Assembly (NCBI GenBank): GCA_021848825.1
Contig: JAJZTQ010000029.1
Location: forward strand, 1-32,823
Origin: Pseudomonadota bacterium
Lineage (GTDB): Bacteria > Pseudomonadota > Gammaproteobacteria > Burkholderiales > JABEVD01
DNA: 32,823 bases
Direction: 5' to 3'
Within the stretch, counting starts at the first letter, position 1. Every line of letters starts with the position of its first letter. Made by a program: the position numbers and the translations under genes. Shown one piece after another: positions 1 through 5,419 of this stretch. Under the pieces are notes generated by a model. The model had not been told where the DNA came from and did not search any database. It saw only the letters and a list, made by a program, of their open reading frames with translations.

Positions 1-3
1 AAA

Positions 4-80
4 TGGTGGTGATAGGTGGACTTGAACCACCGACCCCAGCGTTATGAGTGCTGTGCTCTAACCGACTGAGCTATATCACC
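4..80 (-). tRNA. tRNA-Met (anticodon CAU)
   Basis: On the minus strand the sequence folds as a complete cloverleaf: acceptor GGTGATA/TATCACC, D-arm GCTC/GAGC, anticodon loop CTCATAA with anticodon CAT, T-arm GGTGG/CCACC, discriminator A and an encoded CCA end. The anticodon stem CAGCA/CGCTG has an A-C mismatch at the loop-closing pair. CAU anticodons belong to elongator Met, initiator Met or tRNA-Ile2, whose C34 becomes lysidine. The first acceptor pair is a normal G-C, which argues against the initiator. Elongator Met is the best call, and tRNA-Ile2 cannot be fully excluded. Confidence 0.93.
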
Positions 81-100
81 GGAAATTTGCGAAGTGTGGT

Positions 101-129
101 ATGTTAATGGTTTTCGTCGTTTCTTTCAA
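101..129 (-). promoter_or_regulatory. promoter of tRNA-Met
   Basis: Read on the minus strand there is a -35 TTGAAA (124-129), a 17-base spacer and a -10 TAACAT (101-106), placed 20 bases before the tRNA 5' end at 80. This is a good sigma-70 arrangement. It lies between the tRNA and the start of the divergent ubiquinone hydroxylase gene. Confidence 0.55.
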
Positions 130-135
130 GATCAC

Positions 136-1278
136 ATGGATTTCGATGCCGTCATCGTCGGCGGAGGACTGGTCGGAACGAGCCTCGCCCTGGCCCTCAG
201 GACCAGCGGGCTGAAGCTTGCGCTCGTCGAATCGAGAATGCCTGTCCATGAGACGGAAGGGTGGGACAGCAGGATCTATGCGATCAGCCCGGGTTCCGCC
301 CGGTTCCTTGGAAAAGCCTGGGAAGGGATGGACCATCGAAGGGTCTCCCCGATCAGGGAGATGAGGATATTCGGTGACGAGGATTCGGAGCTCAGATTCA
401 GCGCGGAAGAGGCGGGACTTTCCGAGCTTGCCCACATCGTCGAAAGCAGGAACCTTCTTCATTCGCTCGTTCAGCAGACGAGAGGACAGGAGAACCTCGA
501 AACCTTCTGCCCTGCCGTCTGCCGGGGAATACTATGGCAGGAAAACAGCATAGAACTAGAACTCGAGACAGTCAAGCTGAATGCAAGGCTGCTGGTGGGT
601 GCAGACGGCGCCAAATCCTGGCTCAGAACCCAGGCCGGATTCGAGGCGAATCCCAGGCCCTACCATCAGACTGCGATAGTCGCCAATTTCGAGTGTGAAA
701 AGCCCCATCGTGACACGGCCTGGCAATGGTTCAGGAAGGACGGGATCCTCGCCCTTCTGCCCATGCCCGGAAACAGGGTATCGATCGTCTGGTCGACCTG
801 GACTGAAAACGCGGAGAGCCTGATGCGTGACCCTGATTTCAGCCTGAAGGTCATGGAGGCTTCCCGCAGAAGGCTGGGGGAATTGAAGATGATCACGCCG
901 CCCCAGGGATTTCCATTGCGCCTGCTGAGGTTCGATTCGCTTGTGAAGCCCCGGATTGCCCTGATAGGGGATGCCGCCCACAATACCCATCCTCTCGCAG
1001 GGCAGGGCGTCAATCTTGGATTCAGGGATGCAGGCGAACTTTCGAAAGTGCTCATCGGGCGCGGGCTGCAGAAGGATTGCGGAGACTATCATCTGTTGCG
1101 GCGCTTCGATCGGGCGAGACGCGAAGACATCCTTTCCATGCAGACCACGACCGATATTTTGCAGAAGCTTTTCAACAACGACGTCCCCGGGTTTTCCTTC
1201 ATTCGGAACATGGGCCTCAGGATGGTCGACACACAGGGCTGGTTCAAGAATGCCTTGATCCAGCATGCGCTTGCCTGA
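136..1278 (+). CDS. UbiH/UbiF/VisC-family FAD-dependent ubiquinone biosynthesis hydroxylase
   Basis: This flavoprotein monooxygenase (380 aa) probably hydroxylates the aromatic ring of a ubiquinone precursor, at the membrane face. The N-terminal dinucleotide-binding motif GGGLVG is at residues 9-14, the mid-protein DG motif reads VGADGAKSW, and the FAD-ribose GD motif (IGDAAHNTHPLAGQG) is near residues 277-291. All three are hallmarks of the UbiH/UbiF/UbiI/Coq6 family. The ATG at 136 is chosen because the Rossmann strand begins directly after it. A GTG at 94 would add 14 residues and cover the divergent tRNA promoter. Which ring position is modified cannot be told from sequence. dsbC follows 20 bases downstream and is probably co-transcribed. 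Confidence 0.9.
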   Translation: MDFDAVIVGGGLVGTSLALALRTSGLKLALVESRMPVHETEGWDSRIYAISPGSARFLGKAWEGMDHRRVSPIREMRIFGDEDSELRFSAEEAGLSELAHIVESRNLLHSLVQQTRGQENLETFCPAVCRGILWQENSIELELETVKLNARLLVGADGAKSWLRTQAGFEANPRPYHQTAIVANFECEKPHRDTAWQWFRKDGILALLPMPGNRVSIVWSTWTENAESLMRDPDFSLKVMEASRRRLGELKMITPPQGFPLRLLRFDSLVKPRIALIGDAAHNTHPLAGQGVNLGFRDAGELSKVLIGRGLQKDCGDYHLLRRFDRARREDILSMQTTTDILQKLFNNDVPGFSFIRNMGLRMVDTQGWFKNALIQHALA

Positions 1279-1298
1279 TTTTTACTAATGGAAACATC

Positions 1299-2006
1299 AT
1301 GAAACGATTAGCTTATTTCCTCTTTGCCTGCCTTCTTTCGACCAATCTTGCCCATGCCGACGTGGCGAGCGTGAAGGCGGCGATGCAGAAGAAATTCCCC
1401 CGCGAAAAGATACTCGAAGTCGTGAAGACGCCTTATTTCGGCCTCTACGAAGTCGCCTTCGAGGACAACATCGTCTACACGGACGAAAAGCTTTCCTATC
1501 TCTTCGCCGGAAGCATCTTCGACATGAAGACCATGCAGAACCTGACCGAAGCCAGGGCGAAGAAGCTCTATGCGGTCAAGTTCGACGCGCTTCCATTCCA
1601 GGATGCATTCAAGGAAGTGAAAGGAAACGGAAAGAGAAAGATCGCGATATTCACGGATCCGAACTGTCCTTTCTGCAAGCGGCTGGAGAAGGAAATGCAG
1701 CATGTGGACAATGTCACGGTCTACCGTTTCCTGCTTCCCATCCTTCCTGGTTCAGAGGAAAAGGCGAAGAACATCTGGTGCTCCAAGGACAGGGAAAAGG
1801 TATGGCGCGATGCGCTCCTGAAGGGCGTCACCCCGCCTGAAGCCAAGCCTTGCGACACGAGCGCGCTGACAGAAGTGGCAAAGCTTGCCGAAAAGCTCAG
1901 GATAAACGGAACGCCTGCCATCGTATTCTCGGACGGCACCATTAGTCCCGGCGCAATGGCTGCGGAAGACATAGAGAAGCAGATGGAGGAATCTGCCGCG
2001 AGGTAG
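1299..2006 (+). CDS. dsbC: DsbC-type periplasmic thiol:disulfide isomerase
   Basis: This 235-aa protein rearranges wrong disulfides in periplasmic proteins. A signal peptide with a KR n-region, a hydrophobic core and an AHA cleavage site ends near residue 20. An N-terminal DsbC/DsbG-type dimerisation domain follows, then a thioredoxin fold with the active site CPFC at residues 123-126, where E. coli DsbC has CGYC. The cis-Pro loop GTPAIVFSDG is near the C-terminus. Two additional cysteines lie between (in IWCSK and KPCDT), as is usual for DsbC. It is normally kept reduced by DsbD, which is not in this window. Length and domain order are normal. Confidence 0.93.
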   Translation: MKRLAYFLFACLLSTNLAHADVASVKAAMQKKFPREKILEVVKTPYFGLYEVAFEDNIVYTDEKLSYLFAGSIFDMKTMQNLTEARAKKLYAVKFDALPFQDAFKEVKGNGKRKIAIFTDPNCPFCKRLEKEMQHVDNVTVYRFLLPILPGSEEKAKNIWCSKDREKVWRDALLKGVTPPEAKPCDTSALTEVAKLAEKLRINGTPAIVFSDGTISPGAMAAEDIEKQMEESAAR

Positions 2007-2012
2007 CACCAC

Positions 2013-2174
2013 ATGCATCTTGGCGTGATCGCGAAAGGCGTCGAAAATGCAGAGCAGTGCGAAATACTGGCCCGGCTGGGATGCGAGCACTTCCAGGGCT
2101 ATCATTTCAGCCGGCCGCTTCCGGAAAATCAGTTCGTGGAATGGATGACCGCAAATTCAGCCGCCGTTTTCTGA
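2013..2174 (+). pseudogene. C-terminal remnant of an EAL (c-di-GMP phosphodiesterase) domain
   Basis: A 53-codon open stretch starts just after the dsbC stop and encodes the last strands and helix of an EAL domain. It reads HLGVIAKGVENAEQ, then LGCEHFQGYHFSRPLP, matching the family pattern VIAEGVET..GCD..QGYLFSRPLP. The signature EAL motif and the metal ligands of the N-terminal four-fifths are absent, so it cannot be an active phosphodiesterase. It is in the same frame as dsbC, separated only by the TAG stop and two histidine codons that themselves fit the EAL alignment. It is most easily explained as the tail of a lost EAL gene left by a deletion. Translation is not excluded. Confidence 0.75.
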
Positions 2175-2205
2175 ACAGGACGCTTTTCGAAAAAATGACC
2201 TAGAC

Positions 2206-2351
2206 TATAAGTGTGCGAAGCGTTTTCAACCCATGGAGGGCCCTATTTGAGCAGACAGGGATGCTGAATCGGAAAGAGCTTGACTGGCGCCCAAAGGACG
2301 CATGATTCCGGGTGACGGAATGCGAACCCCCTCTCGATTGGGGGTTCTTTA
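2206..2351 (+). ncRNA. candidate structured small RNA or leader ending in a terminator (unidentified)
   Basis: There is no credible ORF between the EAL remnant and the terminator, yet the sequence holds ordered inverted repeats. AGCA/TGCT (2250-2265) closes a loop containing ACAGGGA. A stronger hairpin CGC-ATG-ATTCCG / CGGAATGCG has a 3-base bulge, and the strong terminator at 2324-2351 follows directly. A -10-like TATAAG lies at 2206-2211, but its -35 is poor. The ACAGGGATG in a loop resembles a CsrA/RsmA site. No known RNA family (6S, SRP, tmRNA, common riboswitches) fits. It could instead be the 3' UTR of the dsbC transcript. Both ends are approximate. Confidence 0.3.
2324..2351 (+). terminator. 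strong intrinsic terminator
   Basis: A perfect 8-bp stem GAACCCCC/GGGGGTTC with an 8-base loop is followed by TTTATTT. The T-tract is on the plus strand only, so it ends rightward transcription from dsbC or from the possible small RNA. The convergent hydrolase gene ends three bases beyond it. Confidence 0.85.
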
Positions 2352-2353
2352 TT

Positions 2354-2857
2354 TCAGGAAAGGATGCGGGTTAGGAAGGAAGAAAAGCATTCCGAAATCA
2401 GCTCAAGGCTTTCTGTCAGCCTGTGGTCGTCCCTGAAAAGATGCAGCGTTGCGCCATTTTTTCTCGAAAACCTCACGGAATGCTCATAAAGGATCACGTC
2501 GTCTTCCCATCCGTGGACAATCTCGATCCGGTCGCCGGGGCAGCCCGGGATGACATCCGGATATCCGGGGAAATAGAAGGCCGGTGCGAGAAGAAACAAT
2601 CCGCTTGCCCGGACTTCCCGGGAAGCGGCGGCCGCGACCCATCCGCCCATGCTGGAGCCGACCAGGATCAAAGGGTTCGAAACCGATTTGCAGGCGGAGA
2701 CGAGCTTTCGCGAGCGGAGTTCAGGCGAATCGATTCCGGAATAGTCGAGGCTTTCAACATCCAGGCCATGATTGCGCGCAATTTCCGCGAGGCGGGTGAT
2801 CTTGAGCCCCCATGGCCCGCTGTCCTTGCCGTGGACGAAATGAACGACGGGTTTCAC
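2354..2857 (-). CDS. small alpha/beta-hydrolase (YqiA-like esterase)
   Basis: This is a compact serine hydrolase of about 167 aa. It opens with a typical strand and oxyanion region, VVHFVHGKDSGPWG. The nucleophile elbow is GSSMGGW, the acid is in HGWEDDVI and the catalytic histidine is in DDHRL. The lack of a large lid and the short size resemble the YqiA/UPF0227 group. The substrate is unknown. The frame is open back to a GTG at 2926, but the GTG at 2857 is preferred because it sits 13 bases after the stop of the preceding 50-codon gene and starts right before the first strand. The start is therefore uncertain by 23 codons. The protein is probably cytoplasmic, as no signal peptide is seen. 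Confidence 0.75.
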   Translation of the reverse strand: MKPVVHFVHGKDSGPWGLKITRLAEIARNHGLDVESLDYSGIDSPELRSRKLVSACKSVSNPLILVGSSMGGWVAAAASREVRASGLFLLAPAFYFPGYPDVIPGCPGDRIEIVHGWEDDVILYEHSVRFSRKNGATLHLFRDDHRLTESLELISECFSSFLTRILS

Positions 2858-2870
2858 AATTTTCTCGAAT

Positions 2871-3023
2871 TCAGGCTGTCGTGTCGATCTTGTGTTCCGG
2901 GTCGGGGCGCTTTTCCGGCTTTTCACGCTCTTCTTCCTTTTTTCTTTTTCCGGAAGAATCCTGAACGGTTTTCTGCCTGTTCAGACTGTTGTCCAGATTG
3001 GGTATGACAGAGATCTCTTCCAT
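2871..3023 (-). CDS. small charged hypothetical protein (50 aa)
   Basis: An ATG at 3023 has an excellent ribosome-binding site (AAAGGAGG, 5 bases upstream) and opens a 50-codon frame. The N-terminus reads MEEISVIPNLDNSLNRQK, and the rest is very rich in Lys, Glu, Arg and Asp (SGKRKKEEEREKPEKRP). The protein has no hydrophobic segment and is probably disordered and cytoplasmic. It stops just before the hydrolase start, so the two are likely translationally coupled. I do not recognise the family. The strong ribosome-binding site is the main reason to call it real. Confidence 0.6.
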   Translation of the reverse strand: MEEISVIPNLDNSLNRQKTVQDSSGKRKKEEEREKPEKRPDPEHKIDTTA

Positions 3024-3107
3024 GATACCTCCTTTCAACGAAAATTATCGGCAGGCATTTGGATTTCTTCAACTTGCAAGGCAGAATGAAGGCTGAAAGG
3101 GGGAAAT

Positions 3108-3317
3108 ATGAAAAACAAATGGCTGGTGGTTTTGATCTTGGCGGCTTTCGTTGCGATGGCGGCAACAGGATTCCTGATGGGGCATCCGCCGAAGGTGGTG
3201 GACTCGAAGCTGAGGCAAATGCTGAAGCGTGCTGACGACAGGCAGGGGGAAGACATATCGAGGATCAGGCTTCCGAATCTGGGCAATGGCGAGTCGAGCC
3301 CGGCAGCCGAAAGATGA
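3108..3317 (+). CDS. small membrane-anchored or exported hypothetical protein (69 aa)
   Basis: It starts at an ATG preceded by a strong GAAAGGGGG ribosome-binding site. Residues 1-25 (MKNK, then WLVVLILAAFVAMAATGFLM) form one N-terminal membrane helix or an uncleaved signal anchor. About 44 polar residues follow, including KVVDSKLRQMLKRADDRQ and a C-terminal SSPAAER. No domain is recognised. It is divergent from the 50-aa gene, with about 84 bases between them that must hold both promoters. The function is unknown. Confidence 0.6.
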   Translation: MKNKWLVVLILAAFVAMAATGFLMGHPPKVVDSKLRQMLKRADDRQGEDISRIRLPNLGNGESSPAAER

Positions 3318-3420
3318 TCCTTGAAGTTTCCGGTTTCCGGGTGTAGTATAACTATTACACGGGTAGCAATAACCTGCCTGGCAAATAATAATTCGTCAAC
3401 ATCTATTTGGGAGGGTTCCC

Positions 3421-3552
3421 ATGCTTGAAACCATTACCAGCATTGTTTTTCTGAGTGCAGTTCTTTTCGTGGCGCTTTCTGGAAAGAAGAAGCATCACGA
3501 GAAGAGTGACATGGAAGTGGCCAGGGAAAGACAGCAAAGCCACCAGTCCTGA
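3421..3552 (+). CDS. small single-pass membrane protein (43 aa)
   Basis: The ATG at 3421 follows GGGAGG with 5-6 bases of spacing. Residues 4-20 (TITSIVFLSAVLFVALS) form one transmembrane helix, followed by a basic, His-rich cytoplasmic-type tail (GKKKHHEKSDMEVARERQQ). The stop codon is three bases from the convergent stop of mltA. The 103 bases upstream are AT-richer than the surroundings and hold a TATAAC-like -10. I do not recognise it. The ribosome-binding site and clean topology support a real micro-protein. Confidence 0.55.
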   Translation: MLETITSIVFLSAVLFVALSGKKKHHEKSDMEVARERQQSHQS

Positions 3553-3555
3553 GCC

Positions 3556-4659
3556 TCATTTCAGGGGGAGCAGGACCCAGAGCCTGCCCCTCTGTCTCGT
3601 CTTGCCTGCCAGTTCCCCTGCCTCCCTTCCCGAACCCCAATAGACGTCTGCGCGAACCTCGCCCTTGATGGCGCCGCCCGTATCCTGGGCCAGCATCAGG
3701 CGGTCAAGGGGCTTCCCGCTTTCCGGCCAGGTCGTGGACAGGTAGACGGGCGAGCCGAGCGGGATGACGCGCGCATCGACGGCCAGGCTCCTTCCGGATG
3801 CGAGTTGAACACCGAGCGAGCCGGGAGGATTGCCTTCGGTATTCTTCAGGAGCCTGAAGAAGACATAGCTCGGATTGTCATCGAGCAGTTCCTCGACTTT
3901 TTCAGGGTGCTGCTTCGCCCAGTCCTTTATGCCGGCCATCGTCGCTTCAGCAAGCGGGATTTCGCCCCGTTCCACGAGTATCCTGCCGATCGACTGGTAG
4001 GGATAGCCGTTCTGGTCGGCATAACCTATCCTGACCGTTTCTCCGTTGTCGAGCGCGACCTTTCCCGATCCCTGTATCTGCAGGAAGAAGAGATCCATCG
4101 CGTTGTCTGCCCAGAGTATCTCGTTTCCCCTGAGGGGAGAGGATTGGCCGTCTATCTCCTTCCGGCTGTAATAGGGAACGAGCTTTTTCCCCTCGACTCT
4201 CCCTCTCAGGCGCATGCTCTTCAATTGCGGGTAGATTTCCCCGAGATCGACCGTGATGAGATCCTTCGGCACGCCGTAGACGGGATAACGGTACCTGGGT
4301 GAAGGTTTCAGGCTTCCCCTGATGACAGGCTCAAAATAGCCGGTTATCAATCCTTCCCTGGATCCGTCTGCGTTCACCAGGCGATAGGGCCTGAAATTGT
4401 GCTCGAAGAAAGCCCTTGCCTGTGAAGCATCGGGATTTTCAAGCGATTCGGCGGCAGTACATGAGCGCGTCCAGGCAGGGCGCTTCTTCAGAATGCCGCA
4501 ACTTTTCCTGAACGATACAAAGGATTGCAGCGGATTCTCGTCCTTCCAGCCTGGCAGGTCGCGCCATCCGACCGCTTCCGGGACGGGTTTCGCGGGATGG
4601 CTGGGAACGGTGCAGCAGCCTCCGAAGAAGAGCAGCAAGAGGAAAAGCAGGTAGGGCAT
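3556..4659 (-). CDS. mltA: membrane-bound lytic murein transglycosylase A
   Basis: This 367-aa outer-membrane lipoprotein cleaves the glycan strand of peptidoglycan, giving 1,6-anhydro-muropeptides. The signal peptide ends in a lipobox (LFFGGC, Cys at about residue 15). The MltA core includes LITGYFEPVIRGSL, the YPVYGVPKDLITVDL region and WADNAMDLFFLQIQGSG. The C-terminal 3D domain, with DTGGAIKGEVRADVYWGSG, carries the catalytic Asp of the family. Length is normal for MltA. It is divergent from the coiled-coil/zapA pair, with only about 80 bases between, so two division-related units share a promoter region. Confidence 0.95.
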   Translation of the reverse strand: MPYLLFLLLLFFGGCCTVPSHPAKPVPEAVGWRDLPGWKDENPLQSFVSFRKSCGILKKRPAWTRSCTAAESLENPDASQARAFFEHNFRPYRLVNADGSREGLITGYFEPVIRGSLKPSPRYRYPVYGVPKDLITVDLGEIYPQLKSMRLRGRVEGKKLVPYYSRKEIDGQSSPLRGNEILWADNAMDLFFLQIQGSGKVALDNGETVRIGYADQNGYPYQSIGRILVERGEIPLAEATMAGIKDWAKQHPEKVEELLDDNPSYVFFRLLKNTEGNPPGSLGVQLASGRSLAVDARVIPLGSPVYLSTTWPESGKPLDRLMLAQDTGGAIKGEVRADVYWGSGREAGELAGKTRQRGRLWVLLPLK

Positions 4660-4740
4660 CTTTTCATTTTACACGAGCCATTCCCGCGATTAAAATCAGC
4701 CTGTTTGACTCGCCCGCTTTTGTTACTCTATAGTCTCGTG

Positions 4741-4941
4741 ATGGATGCCGAAATCAAAGCGCTGGAAGAAAAAATCGCACAATTCATTCAACTCAACCAG
4801 CGCCTGCGCGCGGAGAATCTCTCCCTGAGGCAGGATCTGGCGTCCGCCCAGGGGGAAAACAGGCAGCTTGCCGAGAAGATCGATCTCGCCAGGGCAAGGC
4901 TTGAGTCGCTGCTCGAAAAAATCCCCGGAGAGGAAGCATGA
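4741..4941 (+). CDS. small coiled-coil protein, TIGR02449/ZapB-like
   Basis: The protein is 66 residues of nearly continuous heptad-rich helix (IKALEEKIAQFIQLNQRLRA, then LRQDLASAQGENRQLAEKI), acidic and soluble. Short coiled-coil proteins of this kind lie directly upstream of zapA in many beta- and gammaproteobacteria and resemble ZapB, a factor that bundles around the FtsZ ring. The stop overlaps the zapA start as ATGA, giving translational coupling. A role in division is inferred from this neighbour and from the coiled coil. No catalytic motif is present. Confidence 0.8.
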   Translation: MDAEIKALEEKIAQFIQLNQRLRAENLSLRQDLASAQGENRQLAEKIDLARARLESLLEKIPGEEA

Positions 4942-5237
4942 CGAAGAGTCTGGATGTCATCATCATGGGCAGGCCTTTCAGGATATCCTGCGAGGAAGGC
5001 GAGGAAGGGGAACTGCTCGATGCAGTCGCCTATCTCGACAGGAAAATGACCGAAATCAGGGATACCGGGAAGCTGGTCGGAACGGACAGGATCGCGGTGA
5101 TGGCCGCGCTCAACATCGCTCACGAATTGCTGACGGTGAAGAGCGGGGGGCTTGAAATCGGTGAATTCAAGCGTAGAATAAATACCATGAAGTCTTCGCT
5201 CGAAAAGGCAATGATCGAGCAGGACGAGCTTTTCTAG
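4938..5237 (+). CDS. zapA: cell division protein ZapA
   Basis: This 99-aa FtsZ-ring-associated protein bundles FtsZ filaments at midcell. The N-terminal ZapA core reads LDVIIMGRPFRISCEEGEE, followed by LLDAVAYLDRKMTEIRDTGK and TDRIAVMAALNIAHELL. A C-terminal coiled coil (FKRRINTMKSSLEKAMIEQ) completes it. Order and length match the family. It starts inside the stop of the coiled-coil gene and ends 3 bases before the predicted 5' end of 6S RNA, the widely conserved zapA-ssrS arrangement. Confidence 0.95.
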   Translation: MTKSLDVIIMGRPFRISCEEGEEGELLDAVAYLDRKMTEIRDTGKLVGTDRIAVMAALNIAHELLTVKSGGLEIGEFKRRINTMKSSLEKAMIEQDELF

Positions 5238-5240
5238 TTA

Positions 5241-5417
5241 TCCCCTGCGGTGTTCGACGAGGCCATTCATTCCTTGAACCAATAACTTGGCATTAAGGCC
5301 GCCGACCATCGAGCCGCTGTTGTGCCTGTTCCCTGCGAACGGACCTGATGCGGCGGGAAGGCTGCCGACTTGAACCTCAGGTTCGGGATGCCCGGTCTTG
5401 ACGGCATTCGCGGGGGA
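5241..5417 (+). ncRNA. ssrS: 6S RNA
   Basis: A 177-base gene-free stretch directly after zapA matches 6S RNA. The 5' end TCCCCTGCGGTGTTCG pairs with the 3' end CATTCGCGGGGGA to form the closing stem. The interior includes the CCTTGAACC and TTGAACCTCAGGTTCGG segments that recall E. coli 6S and its long bulged hairpin. 6S RNA binds the sigma-70 holoenzyme as an open-promoter mimic and lowers transcription in stationary phase. Position after zapA is conserved. The usual ygfA (5-formyl-THF cyclo-ligase) neighbour is replaced by a convergent ppk1. The ends are estimated from the terminal stem. Confidence 0.88.
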
Positions 5418-5419
5418 CC

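Noticed and set aside
94-135. GTG start for the ubiquinone hydroxylase adding 14 residues
   Set aside because: The extension is not flavoprotein-like and covers the divergent tRNA-Met promoter. The ATG at 136 starts right at the Rossmann strand.
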